64,000 bases of DNA from an uncultured Bacilli bacterium (GTDB taxonomy: Bacteria; Bacillota_I; Bacilli_A; RF39; UBA660). Position numbers and translations under genes: made by a program. Below the pieces are notes generated by a model, which had not been told where the DNA came from, searched no databases, and worked only from the letters and a program-made list of their open reading frames with translations. The stretch lies in NCBI GenBank assembly GCA_934087515.1, contig CAKOIY010000001.1:5539-69538 (forward strand), read 5' to 3'. This document shows, one piece after another, positions 52,081 through 61,044 of this stretch (the stretch's first letter is position 1; every line of letters begins with the position of its first letter).

Positions 52081-52626
52081 ATGAAAGATACTAAGTTTTA
52101 TAGGGTTGAGACTTTGGGTATGGTGTTTGATGAGAATATGGAGTTATGTGTTCCTAATGTTATTGGTAAGAAAAGTAATTTTTTTGAGGGTAAGGATTTT
52201 AAATATGATAGTATGCCAATGTTTGCGTATTTATCTGATGATGTGTTAAGGGATGTTGTTACGGATGATATTGTTAAGTTTGAATCTAATTTTATACTTC
52301 CAGATGGGGTATCTGTTTCTAAGAGTATAAAGGATGATAGTTTGGATGATATTGTTGCTATTTCAATTAAGCCTGTTACTGTTGATGCTATGTTTGGTTG
52401 GGTTTTTGAACTTGATAGGGAAGATGTTAAGAGATATATTACAGAGGTTGATAAGTTAAAGAAAATTAGTATTAGGAGATATGGTGTTAGAAATAAAGTT
52501 AAATCTATAAGAGAGGATGAATATCTTAAGGGGTTAATGCTTGATAATATTAATAGTTTTAAGAATAATTGTTTTCTTATAAAAAGGGAAATGAATTCTG
52601 ATTTTAAGTTTGTTAAGAGAAAATAA
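52081..52626 (+). CDS. Hypothetical protein (181 aa)
   Basis: Not recognised. 181 residues from ATG 52081 (GAGGAGGTATATT upstream). Soluble and mixed charge, with TKFYRVETLGMVFDENMEL at the start and a Lys/Arg-rich second half. No membrane segment or catalytic motif seen. It stands alone between the thioredoxin-like gene and the pilB-like gene, and its terminator overlaps that of the convergent neighbour. Confidence 0.6.
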   Translation: MKDTKFYRVETLGMVFDENMELCVPNVIGKKSNFFEGKDFKYDSMPMFAYLSDDVLRDVVTDDIVKFESNFILPDGVSVSKSIKDDSLDDIVAISIKPVTVDAMFGWVFELDREDVKRYITEVDKLKKISIRRYGVRNKVKSIREDEYLKGLMLDNINSFKNNCFLIKREMNSDFKFVKRK

Positions 52627-52654
52627 GTGCTAGAAAAAACAAGGCACTTTTTTA
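52625..52654 (+). terminator. Intrinsic terminator (+ strand), sharing bases with a minus-strand terminator
   Basis: AAGTGC (52625-52630) pairs with GCACTT (52644-52649), then TTTTTAG. Confidence 0.7.
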
Positions 52655-52663
52655 GTTGCCTTG
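52632..52663 (-). terminator. Intrinsic terminator of the pilB-like gene
   Basis: On the minus strand CAAGGCA (52663-52657), 10-base loop, TGCCTTG (52646-52640), then TTTTTTC. It shares bases 52644-52646 with the + strand hairpin, so only one can form at a time. Confidence 0.75.
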
Positions 52664-54352
52664 TATGTTATTATCGTTATATATATTTTTTAATAGGTCG
52701 TCGGTGTAGTTTTCTTTGTTTTGGGTATTGTTATCTATTCTTAAGGAATTAAAGACATTGTCATCGAATAGATTTCCGTCATTATTGTTTGTAAATATGT
52801 TTTGCTGTGGTTCTTGGTTGTTGTTTATTTGTGGTTTATTTATTTGGTTTGAGTTTTCTAGTTGTTCAATGTTTTGATTTATGTTTTCGTTAGGAATATT
52901 TATTATGTTTTGATTTGTTTGATTATTTTGGTTTTCTGGTGTTTCTTGTTGTATGTTATTTTGATATGTGTTGTTTATTTGTTCTTGTGGATTGTTATTT
53001 AATATTTCTTGGTTTACATTGTTATTCTGATTGTTTTCTGTTATTGTTTGGTTGTTGTTTATTATTTCTGGATTTGTATATATCATGTTGTTATTCATTA
53101 GTGGATTGTTTTCATCTGATGTGTCTATTCCTATGGTTTTATCTACAAAATCTTCGGAGATGTCATCGTAGTCGTCGTAATCTACTAATCTAAATACTTC
53201 TTTTAAATCTGTTATTCCTTCTAGGACTTTTATTAATCCATCTTGGAATAGGGTTTTTACATTTTTTTTGTATATTAAATGTTTTAGTTCTTCACGATCG
53301 ATTCCTTTATTGATAGCTTCTCTTATTTCTTCATTTATCATTAATACTTCTTGAAGGGCAATTCTTCCTGTGTAACCGTTATGACAGTGTTCACAATTTC
53401 CGGCTTCATATATTGTGTCTATATTTATTCCTAGTGCTTTTTTGAATAGTATTTTTTCTGTTTCGTTAGCAGGTCTTTGAGTTCTACAACGTGGACATAG
53501 TTTTTTTGCTAGGGTTTGCGAGATTATTCCCTTTAGTGATGATGATAAGAGGTATCTTTCAACATCCATATCGATAAGTCTTTCGATGGTTGTTAGGGAA
53601 TTGTTTGTATGTAGTGTTGATAGTACTAGATGTCCTGTTATAGATGCACGTATTGCTATTTTTGCTGTTTCACTATCACGAATTTCTCCGATTAGAATGA
53701 TGTTAGGGTCTTGTCTTAGAATTGAACGAAGTACTGTAGCAAAGTCTAATCCAATTTCAGAGTTTACTTGTACTTGGTTAAGTCCTTCGATACTCATTTC
53801 TACGGGATCTTCTACTGTTATGATGTTTGTTTCTTCTTTGTTTAGTTTTTGAAGCATTGAATATACTGTTGTAGATTTACCAGATCCAGTTGCTCCGGTT
53901 ATTAGGATGATACCGTTAGGACTGTTTAACATTTCCATAATTATTTTGTAGTTATCTCCGGTGAAACCTAGGTATTCTATTCCTTGTAAACTCATTGAAT
54001 AGTCTAGGATTCTGATAACTATTTTTTCTCCAAAGCTTGTTGGTAAGGCAGATACACGAAGATCTAAATCTTTTCCTTCGATAACACTTTTTATAGCACC
54101 ATCTTGTGGTAGTCTTGATTCTGTGATATTCATTCCTGCAAGTAGTTTTACTCTAGTTGTAAGATTTCTTTTGTATTTGTTATCTATTATGGCATAATCA
54201 CGAAGTTCTCCATCTATTCTTATTCTAATTTTTAGGTATTTTTCTGCTGGATCAAAATGAATATCACTAGCATTTCTTACTACTGAATCAATTATAATAT
54301 CATTTACTATGTCTACTATGGGAGTGGTAGTAAAATCAAATTCTCGCATCAT
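52652..54352 (-). CDS. Type IV pilus / type II secretion assembly ATPase (PilB/GspE type) with Asn/Gln-rich tail
   Basis: A 566-residue hexameric ATPase that powers pilus or pseudopilus assembly from the cytosol. Walker A GATGSGKST (153-161), Asp box around TVEDPVE, Walker B-like IILIGEIRDSETA, HLVLSTLHTNN (His box), and a zinc site CPRC (286-289) with CEHC (320-323). The usual N-terminal MshEN/GspE-N domain of about 150 residues is missing: the protein begins directly at the N2 domain. From about residue 412 to the end it is almost only Asn, Gln, Glu and Ile, an unusual disordered tail. No pilC, pilM or peptidase gene is adjacent; divergent from two prepilin-like genes. Confidence 0.92.
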   Translation of the reverse strand: MMREFDFTTTPIVDIVNDIIIDSVVRNASDIHFDPAEKYLKIRIRIDGELRDYAIIDNKYKRNLTTRVKLLAGMNITESRLPQDGAIKSVIEGKDLDLRVSALPTSFGEKIVIRILDYSMSLQGIEYLGFTGDNYKIIMEMLNSPNGIILITGATGSGKSTTVYSMLQKLNKEETNIITVEDPVEMSIEGLNQVQVNSEIGLDFATVLRSILRQDPNIILIGEIRDSETAKIAIRASITGHLVLSTLHTNNSLTTIERLIDMDVERYLLSSSLKGIISQTLAKKLCPRCRTQRPANETEKILFKKALGINIDTIYEAGNCEHCHNGYTGRIALQEVLMINEEIREAINKGIDREELKHLIYKKNVKTLFQDGLIKVLEGITDLKEVFRLVDYDDYDDISEDFVDKTIGIDTSDENNPLMNNNMIYTNPEIINNNQTITENNQNNNVNQEILNNNPQEQINNTYQNNIQQETPENQNNQTNQNIINIPNENINQNIEQLENSNQINKPQINNNQEPQQNIFTNNNDGNLFDDNVFNSLRIDNNTQNKENYTDDLLKNIYNDNNIQGN

Positions 54353-54473
54353 AAAAATCGTTCCCCTTTATTCTAATTTGTAAAATTCATAGTTATTTTA
54401 TTTTTACACTAGAATTTATTCTAAAAGTATTATATAATAAATTTGTAAAATAAGCAAGTAGAAGGTGAGTAAT

Positions 54474-56354
54474 ATGAGAAGGAAATTAAAAAATAATAAG
54501 GGTTTTGCTATGGCTGAGTTATTGGCTGTTTCTATGGTAATATTGCTTCTTTTTTCTATTCTTTTTTCTAATTATTTACCACTTGTTGCAGAATATGAGA
54601 ATAGGCTTAGTTATAATGATGTAACTGCGGAGTATGCTGGTTATTATGTTAGAAAGATGTATTTGACTGATGATAATAAATTGTCTAGTTCTACTAAAAA
54701 TTTTATTAATGATGGTATTGGTAATAAGGCTTTTTATAAGGTTTATGATAAGAGTAGTAAAATTAATAATGTTTGTTCTTGGTATTCTAATTTGCAAGCT
54801 GATGATAAAAAAGTTGCTGCTAGGAATTATTGTAATAATATTTTAGAGGAGTATGGTGTTGAAGAAATAATTATTACTAATTATAGTATGACTAATGTTA
54901 AGAGTAAGTATACTGAATCTTCTGGAAAACTTTATAAGTATATAAAGTATTTACCTGAATATAAGAATACTATTTATAAGGGTGATAATGATTTATATAG
55001 GATTATTTTAAAAACTAAAGATGGTTATGCTACTACTCCGATTGATACTGATTATTATACTCCTGGTAGTTGTTTTGTTGGTAGAAGTGTTTCTGGTGGC
55101 ATTGAAATTACTAAATATAATATGTCTGGTAGTGATTGTGGCTCTAGTGTTACTATAAGAAAAGATAAGAAACTTACTATGAAGAATAGTGCTGGTAAGA
55201 GTATAACTGGTAAGGTTGTTTCTATTGGAAATAGTGCTTTTAAGGATCTTGAAGTTACTTCTATTAATTTAAATAGTATGGTAAAGAGTATTGGTGCTAG
55301 TGCATTTGAAGGTTCTAAACTTGAGAGTGATAGTATTAATTTGACTGGTGTTACTAGTATTGGAGATAGAGCTTTTAAAAATACTCAAATTAGTAGTATT
55401 GATATACCTTCTAGGGTTACAAAAGTTGGAAAAGAAGCATTTGCTAATAATAGTAAGCTTACTTCAATTAAGATTAATAATAGTGTTGTTAGTGAAGGGG
55501 AATTTATGAAATCTGGTGATAATAGTGTTATTAGTTATATTAATCTTGGAAGTGTTACTAAAATAAGTAAAAATATGTTTTATAACTTTAAGTTTTCTAG
55601 TGATAGTGCTATAGTAATGTCAAATGTTACTAATATTGATGAAAGTGCTTTTGCAAGTGATGCTATTCAAAAAATAAATAATATCTCTATTAGTAAAGTT
55701 ACTAGTGTTGGTAATAAGGCTTTTTATAATTTAGATATTAAGAATTTGGTTTTAGGTAATATTAGTAGTATAGGTGATAAGGCATTTGCTTTAAGTAGTG
55801 GTAGTAGTAATAGTAATAGTTTACCTAAAGTTGATTTGAGTTTTGTTACTGTTTTAGGAAATAATGCTTTTGAAAATAGAAAGATTGATGAATTAAATCT
55901 TAGTGGTTCTAGTATTGCTTCTATTTCTAACTATGCTTTTAAATCTTGTGATATTTCTAGTGTTACTTTTTCTGATAAGATTACTAGTGTTGGAGAAGGT
56001 AGTTTTGAAGGAAATAATTTTAATAAAATTGATTTACCTAGTTCTTTAACTAATATTGGGGTTAATGCTTTTAAGGAAAACTCTAATATTACTAGTTTTG
56101 ATTTACCAGCTTCTTTAAATGTTATTGGAAATGGTGCTTTTGATAGTTGGAGTAAACTTGAAACTATTAATAATAATTCTACTAAATTTAATGATTATGA
56201 TAATTGGTGTATGGTTGTTGCTAGTGGTGATACTAGTTGTAAAGCTGAAAAGAGTGATACTGGTTATGCTATAGGTATTGGTGATAGAAGTATTAATGTA
56301 GTTAATAGTAATAGTAATAAAACTTCTGAGAATGGGGGTAATAGTAATGAATAA
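54474..56354 (+). CDS. Prepilin-like protein with BspA-type leucine-rich repeats
   Basis: A 626-residue protein. N-terminal signal NKGFAMAELLAVSM: cleavage after Gly10, Glu15 at +5, then a hydrophobic helix to about residue 35 as in pilins. After about residue 250 a row of BspA-type (LRR_5) repeats: each about 22 residues with I/V-x-x-x-AF-x-x..L..I.L/I..S/V..I (for example VVSIGNSAFKDL, VTSIGDRAFKNT, LTNIGVNAFKEN). Such LRRs bind host surfaces in other bacteria. Together this suggests a pilus-borne adhesin (inference). Divergent from the pilB-like ATPase; the next gene overlaps its stop by eight bases. Confidence 0.83.
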   Translation: MRRKLKNNKGFAMAELLAVSMVILLLFSILFSNYLPLVAEYENRLSYNDVTAEYAGYYVRKMYLTDDNKLSSSTKNFINDGIGNKAFYKVYDKSSKINNVCSWYSNLQADDKKVAARNYCNNILEEYGVEEIIITNYSMTNVKSKYTESSGKLYKYIKYLPEYKNTIYKGDNDLYRIILKTKDGYATTPIDTDYYTPGSCFVGRSVSGGIEITKYNMSGSDCGSSVTIRKDKKLTMKNSAGKSITGKVVSIGNSAFKDLEVTSINLNSMVKSIGASAFEGSKLESDSINLTGVTSIGDRAFKNTQISSIDIPSRVTKVGKEAFANNSKLTSIKINNSVVSEGEFMKSGDNSVISYINLGSVTKISKNMFYNFKFSSDSAIVMSNVTNIDESAFASDAIQKINNISISKVTSVGNKAFYNLDIKNLVLGNISSIGDKAFALSSGSSNSNSLPKVDLSFVTVLGNNAFENRKIDELNLSGSSIASISNYAFKSCDISSVTFSDKITSVGEGSFEGNNFNKIDLPSSLTNIGVNAFKENSNITSFDLPASLNVIGNGAFDSWSKLETINNNSTKFNDYDNWCMVVASGDTSCKAEKSDTGYAIGIGDRSINVVNSNSNKTSENGGNSNE

Positions 56355-57021
56355 TAAGGGTATGACTATTGTTGAACTTATTGTAACTTTTTCTCTTTTA
56401 CTTGTTATTGTAGTTGGTATGTTTAATTTGATAACTGATGTTAAGCTTGAACTTGAGAATAAGCAAATAGGGAAGGATTTTACTGAGTATTCTTCTACTA
56501 TAGGGAATAAGATACAATATGATTTTTTAAATAGTAAGATTGGTTCTATTGCTTTTAAGAATAGTGGTAATGAATGGAGTTGTGTAAATAGATCCGGTCC
56601 CTGTGTAAGTGTTCCTAGTGGTGGTTATATGTTTGGTAACAAAAGTATAACTTTTGATGAGCTTAATAGTATGTGTAAGGATATTACTCCTTGTGTTGTT
56701 TATTCTTATAAGAATGGTAATAATGATGATTTTAGAGTTATTGGTCTTAATATAGAGCCTAGTAGCTCTGGTGCTTTAGCTAAATATGGTATATATTATA
56801 ATGGTGTTTTTGAAGCTATTCCTGATCAAGATTATGTTGAGATTAAGAATGTTATTAATGTTAGTGATTCTGATGAAGAAGAAGATGTTGTTGCTAAGAA
56901 ACCAGAGGCTAGATATGAGAATGATTTATTTGTTATTGATTTTCCTTTTTATTTAGTTGATAGTAATAAGAATTATGGTTTTAAAATTGTTTATTCTTTT
57001 GATACTAAAGAAAATAAATAA
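56347..57021 (+). CDS. Minor pseudopilin-like protein
   Basis: A 224-residue protein with a type IV prepilin signal: NKGMTIVELIVTFSLLLV, cleavage after Gly5, Glu10 at +5, hydrophobic helix to about 28. The rest is a globular domain with paired cysteines (WSCVNRSGPCVSVPSG and MCKDITPCVVY). Size and shape fit minor pseudopilins of the PilW/GspJ/ComGF kind. Start ATG 56347 inside the end of the preceding gene, so expression is coupled. Its 3' end overlaps the convergent ylbJ by 17 bases. Confidence 0.78.
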   Translation: MNNKGMTIVELIVTFSLLLVIVVGMFNLITDVKLELENKQIGKDFTEYSSTIGNKIQYDFLNSKIGSIAFKNSGNEWSCVNRSGPCVSVPSGGYMFGNKSITFDELNSMCKDITPCVVYSYKNGNNDDFRVIGLNIEPSSSGALAKYGIYYNGVFEAIPDQDYVEIKNVINVSDSDEEEDVVAKKPEARYENDLFVIDFPFYLVDSNKNYGFKIVYSFDTKENK

Positions 57022-57952
57022 TAATTATTAATATTAGTACACTTATTATTCCGTGTATAATTCTTGAAATTAAGAAGGGTAAGTATTTTACCTTTTTTTT
57101 GTGCAAGATACTCATTATTTGAAAGTGAACTGAGAATCCTCCGAATGAGATTAGAAACATTGATAGTAATACTTTTATGTTATAGTCTATGTTTGATATG
57201 GATAGGTATTTTAGACCACTTGTCATTTCTAAGATTCCTATTAAGGGTATTGTTATGATGTTTTTTGTTTTGAATAGTATGTTTATTATTATAAGAAAGA
57301 ATGTTATTATTCCGAATATATTTATTAGGGTTTCTATGCTTGTTTTTATACTGGTTATTAAAGTTGTGAATAGATTTGTGTTATTTATTTTGGTGTTTAG
57401 GTATTTTAGATTGTTTATTTTGGTATTTGGTATGCTTTTTGTTTGATTATAGTTTTTAAATATTATTCCTATTATAATATTTCCTAGTATATGTGATATT
57501 AGAAGCATTATTCCTATTTTTTGATTTTTTAGGAACATTATTCCGACTGTATTTACGATGAATAAAGGATTTGAGAAGAATGAAAACATTAGTATTTTTT
57601 GAGCGTCTTTGGTGTCTATTTGTTTTTTATTTAGTAAGTCGTTTATATATTTTGCACTGCTGGGAAATCCTGTTATCATGCTCATAAAGAAGATGAAGGC
57701 TCCTTCTCCTTTGGTTTTAAATAATATATTCATTGGTTTTTTGAAGATATTTCCTAGGACTTTTGGTATGTCTATTTCTACTAGGATTGATGATATTATG
57801 AACATGGGAAATAATGATGGCATGATGTTTTTTAGGAAAAGGTTGCTACTAAAGGTTATTGTTTGGTTAAGGGTGTTTGAGTTTAGAAATATATTTATTA
57901 TGGCGATTAGTAGGGTGATAATAATTGTAAAGGAATATAATTTTTTTTTCAT
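57005..57952 (-). CDS. ylbJ: Sporulation integral membrane protein YlbJ
   Basis: A 315-residue membrane protein with about eight helices. YlbJ landmarks: LFLKNIMPSLFPMFIISSIL, IFFMSMITGFPSSAKYINDLL, MFSFFSNPLFIVNTVG and ISFGGFSVHFQIMSIL. In Bacillus subtilis ylbJ is a sigma-E gene whose loss lowers spore quality; the family has a gate-like nucleoside-transporter-related fold. It lies divergent from the PDZ-Lon protease gene, and in Bacillus ylbJ and ylbL are also close together. Confidence 0.9.
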   Translation of the reverse strand: MKKKLYSFTIIITLLIAIINIFLNSNTLNQTITFSSNLFLKNIMPSLFPMFIISSILVEIDIPKVLGNIFKKPMNILFKTKGEGAFIFFMSMITGFPSSAKYINDLLNKKQIDTKDAQKILMFSFFSNPLFIVNTVGIMFLKNQKIGIMLLISHILGNIIIGIIFKNYNQTKSIPNTKINNLKYLNTKINNTNLFTTLITSIKTSIETLINIFGIITFFLIIINILFKTKNIITIPLIGILEMTSGLKYLSISNIDYNIKVLLSMFLISFGGFSVHFQIMSILHKKKVKYLPFLISRIIHGIISVLILIIIIYFL

Positions 57953-57995
57953 ATTTCACCTAATTTCCTGTTATAATTATATTGGAGAGATGATT

Positions 57996-59021
57996 ATGAA
58001 GAACGATATGATTAGAAATTTTAAAGATAAAATAAGACAATTTTTTAAGAATCCTAAGGAGGTTGTTTCATTTTTTTTGCCTATAGTTATTACTCTTTGT
58101 TTGCTTATTCCTGTTCCTTATTATATAAAACTTGGGGGAGGTACTATTAAGCTTAATGATAAGATTAATATAAAGGGGGAGGCTAGTAGTGATGGTTCTT
58201 TGGAGGCTTTGTATGTTAAGGAGTCTAAGGGGATAGTGTTTACTTATTTACTTTCTTATGTTGTTCCGTCTTTTGATAAGGAAAAGATTGAGGATGTTTA
58301 TATTGATAATGAGGATGATGATTCTTATAATTATCGTGAAAAGCTTTATTTTACTACTTCTTTAGATGCTGCGACTAAGGTTGCTTTTGAGAAGGCTGGT
58401 AAAAAGGTTGATATTGCTTCTAGTAAGTTTTTAGTTATATATATTGATAAAGATTCTAAGAGTAATTTAAGGGTTGGGGATCAAATTTTAAAGATTAATG
58501 GTAATAGTGTTAAGAGTTATGAAGAAATTAATAAGTATGTTAGTAGTGATAAGGGTAAGAAAAGTGTTAGTATAACTGTTAAGAGAGATGGTAAGGTAAT
58601 TACTACTGATAATTCTTTGATGATGATAGATGGTGAGCCTAAACTTGGAATTGTTGTTTCTAATGAGATATCTTATAAGAGTAATCCAGAGGTTGATTTT
58701 GATTTTAATGGAAAGCAAGCTGGTCCTTCGGGTGGTCTTATGATTGCTCTTACTATATATAATAAACTTGTTTCTTATGATATTACTGGTGGTAAGAGGG
58801 TTGTTGGAACTGGTACGATTGATTTAAAGGGTAATGTTGGAGAAATTGGTGGTGTTAAACATAAGTTAATGGCTGCTAGTAATAGAAAGGCTGATATTGT
58901 TTTTGTTCCTAAGGATAATTATAAAGAGGCTAAGAAGATAAAAGATGATAAAGGCTATAATTTTAAACTTGTTGGGGTATCTACTTTTGATGAGGCGGTT
59001 GAGTACTTAGAAAATAATTAG
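57996..59021 (+). CDS. ylbL: PDZ and Lon-protease domain protein (YlbL/SepM type)
   Basis: A 341-residue membrane-anchored serine protease. A membrane helix at about 22-42 is followed by a PDZ domain (about 130-215: LRVGDQILKINGNSVKSYEEI) and a C-terminal Lon (S16) domain with the catalytic Ser in KQAGPSGGLMIAL and Lys in GGVKHKLMAA. The frame is open upstream to 57609, but ATG 57996 has GGAGAG at the right distance and everything upstream is the antisense of ylbJ. The active site faces outside in SepM. Confidence 0.92.
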   Translation: MKNDMIRNFKDKIRQFFKNPKEVVSFFLPIVITLCLLIPVPYYIKLGGGTIKLNDKINIKGEASSDGSLEALYVKESKGIVFTYLLSYVVPSFDKEKIEDVYIDNEDDDSYNYREKLYFTTSLDAATKVAFEKAGKKVDIASSKFLVIYIDKDSKSNLRVGDQILKINGNSVKSYEEINKYVSSDKGKKSVSITVKRDGKVITTDNSLMMIDGEPKLGIVVSNEISYKSNPEVDFDFNGKQAGPSGGLMIALTIYNKLVSYDITGGKRVVGTGTIDLKGNVGEIGGVKHKLMAASNRKADIVFVPKDNYKEAKKIKDDKGYNFKLVGVSTFDEAVEYLENN

Positions 59022-59029
59022 ATTTTATA

Positions 59030-59071
59030 GTAAACTATCTTTGTAAAGAGGGTAGTTTACTTGTTTTTTTT
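59030..59071 (+). terminator. Intrinsic terminator of ylbL
   Basis: GTAAACTATC (59030-59039), 11-base loop, GGTAGTTTAC (59051-59060), then TTGTTTTTTT. Confidence 0.8.
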
Positions 59072-59113
59072 TGTAAAAAAAGATATAATTGTATTGATTA
59101 GGAGGAATAGAAA

Positions 59114-60415
59114 ATGAAATATTTTTTTGCAGGAATAGAGGGATCTGGTATGGCTGCTCTTGCTTCAATGCTTTTTGATTCTGGTAATGAGGTTATGGGC
59201 TGTGATGATGCTAAGGTTTATTCTTTTACATTAGAGGAATTAAATAAAAGAGGAATTAAGGTTTATAAGGATGCTGATAAACTTACTTCTGATATGATTT
59301 TTGTTTATACGTCTGCTATTCATAGTGATCATTATGCTTATAAGAGAGCTAAAGAGCTTGGATGTAAGATGTATGAATATTATGAGATGATCGGAGAACT
59401 TACTAAGAAGTATGATACTATTTCTATATGTGGTACTCATGGTAAGACTACTACGACAGCAATGCTTGCTAATGTGTTTAAGAATACTATTGGTACTAAT
59501 TATTTAATTGGTGATGGTACTGGTGTTATTGATAAGAGTTCTAATAGATTTATTGTTGAGTCTTGTGAGTTTGATAGACATTTTTTGAATTATTATCCTA
59601 AATATACTATTATTACTAATATTTTTTATGATCATGTTGATTGTTATAAGAATATTGAGGAAATTATTGAGACTTTTGAGAAGTTTGTTATGCAAACTGA
59701 GAAGAAGGTTATTGCGTGTGGAGATAATGAAAATGTAAGGAAACTTAAGAGTGATAAGATTGTTTATTATGGTTTTGGTGATAATAATGATGTTCGTGGT
59801 GTTATAAAAGAGTTAAGAGAAGATGGTAGTAGTTTTGATGTTTATATTCATGATGAGTTTTATGGTAGTTTTAATATAAATATTTTTGGGGAACATATGA
59901 TTGAGAATGCTCTTGCTTGTATTTATATGTGTTATCTTGAAGGTATTTCTCTTGATGATATTACTAAGTATTTGAATGAGTTTCATGGTGCTAAGAGAAG
60001 ATTTAGTGAAGAGAAAATAGGGGATGTTGTGTTGGTTGATGATTATGCTCATCATCCTAATGAGGTTGCTACAGTGCTTAAGACTGCTAGACAAAAGTAT
60101 CCTGATAAGGAACTTGTTCCTGTTTTGATTCCTTATACTATTTCTAGGACTAAGGCTTTTTATAAGGATTTTGCTAATGTTTTAAAAGAGGCTGATAAGG
60201 TTTATGTTACGGATATTGAACCTGCTAGGGAAAAGTTTTCTGATTTTCCTGGAGTTAGTTCTGATCTTATAATTAAAGAAATTCCTGGTGCTGAGCATAT
60301 TTCAAGTGAAGAGATTAGTAAACTTTATAAACATAAAAATGCTGTTATTCCTTTTATGGGATGTAAGGATCCTACTTGGCTTATTGATGCTTATAAAGAG
60401 GGACTTAATAAATGA
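59114..60415 (+). CDS. murC: UDP-N-acetylmuramate--L-alanine ligase
   Basis: A 433-residue Mur ligase, first amino-acid addition in peptidoglycan precursor synthesis. N-terminal GIEGSGMAALA, ATP loop CGTHGKTTTTAML, HGAKRRF, VDDYAHHPNEV and a C-terminal domain with DIEPAREK. These are MurC signatures and length is right. It is not in the mraZ or ftsA cluster. AGGAGG ribosome site. The MBL gene overlaps its stop by ATGA. Confidence 0.93.
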   Translation: MKYFFAGIEGSGMAALASMLFDSGNEVMGCDDAKVYSFTLEELNKRGIKVYKDADKLTSDMIFVYTSAIHSDHYAYKRAKELGCKMYEYYEMIGELTKKYDTISICGTHGKTTTTAMLANVFKNTIGTNYLIGDGTGVIDKSSNRFIVESCEFDRHFLNYYPKYTIITNIFYDHVDCYKNIEEIIETFEKFVMQTEKKVIACGDNENVRKLKSDKIVYYGFGDNNDVRGVIKELREDGSSFDVYIHDEFYGSFNINIFGEHMIENALACIYMCYLEGISLDDITKYLNEFHGAKRRFSEEKIGDVVLVDDYAHHPNEVATVLKTARQKYPDKELVPVLIPYTISRTKAFYKDFANVLKEADKVYVTDIEPAREKFSDFPGVSSDLIIKEIPGAEHISSEEISKLYKHKNAVIPFMGCKDPTWLIDAYKEGLNK

Positions 60416-60942
60416 ATATGATAAGGCTTGTTGTGGGACCACTTAAAACTAATTGTTATATTCTTTATGAGGATGGTAAGTGTTTGATAATTGATCCTGG
60501 TGATGAGGAGAATAATATAATTAAACAAATAGATAAACTTGGGGTTAAACCTGTTGGTATTTTACTTACACATAATCATTTTGATCATACGATGTATGCA
60601 GAGAGTTTAAGTAGTTTTTATAGAGTACCAATATTTGATCATAAGAATTTATTTGAGGGAAAGAAGAAAATTGAACCTTTTAATTTTGAGGTTATTTATA
60701 CTCCTGGGCATTCTAATACAAGTATAACTTTTTATTTTAAGGATTATGGTATTATGTTTGTTGGAGATTTTATCTTTTATGAAAATATTGGTAGGGTTGA
60801 TTTACCAGGTGGTTCTTTTAGTGATATGATTGACTCTCTTAGAAAAATAAAGAAATATGATGATGATATAGTTTTGTATCCTGGACATGGGGATGAGACT
60901 AGTATTGGTCATGAGAAAAAATATAATCATTACTTTGAGTAG
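60412..60942 (+). CDS. Metallo-beta-lactamase-fold hydrolase (glyoxalase II-like)
   Basis: A 176-residue metal-dependent hydrolase. Metal-binding motif THNHFDHT (HxHxDH), then YTPGHSNTS, GDFIFYENIGRVDLPGG and YPGHGDET supply the remaining ligands. Closest to the YcbL/glyoxalase II-like group that cleaves small thioesters; the substrate is unknown. Translationally coupled to murC by an ATGA overlap, but no functional link is known. Confidence 0.9.
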   Translation: MNMIRLVVGPLKTNCYILYEDGKCLIIDPGDEENNIIKQIDKLGVKPVGILLTHNHFDHTMYAESLSSFYRVPIFDHKNLFEGKKKIEPFNFEVIYTPGHSNTSITFYFKDYGIMFVGDFIFYENIGRVDLPGGSFSDMIDSLRKIKKYDDDIVLYPGHGDETSIGHEKKYNHYFE

Positions 60943-61044
60943 TGGTTTTTTTGAATAGTTTTATGCAAGTTGTATTGAATAGTTTTTTAAAATATAGTAT
61001 AACAAATGTATATTATTATACATAAAATATTATGGGGGTTTTGT

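Noticed and set aside
57609..57995. N-terminal extension of the PDZ-Lon protease frame
   Set aside because: The segment is the antisense of ylbJ; the real start is ATG 57996 with a ribosome site and the membrane anchor right after it.
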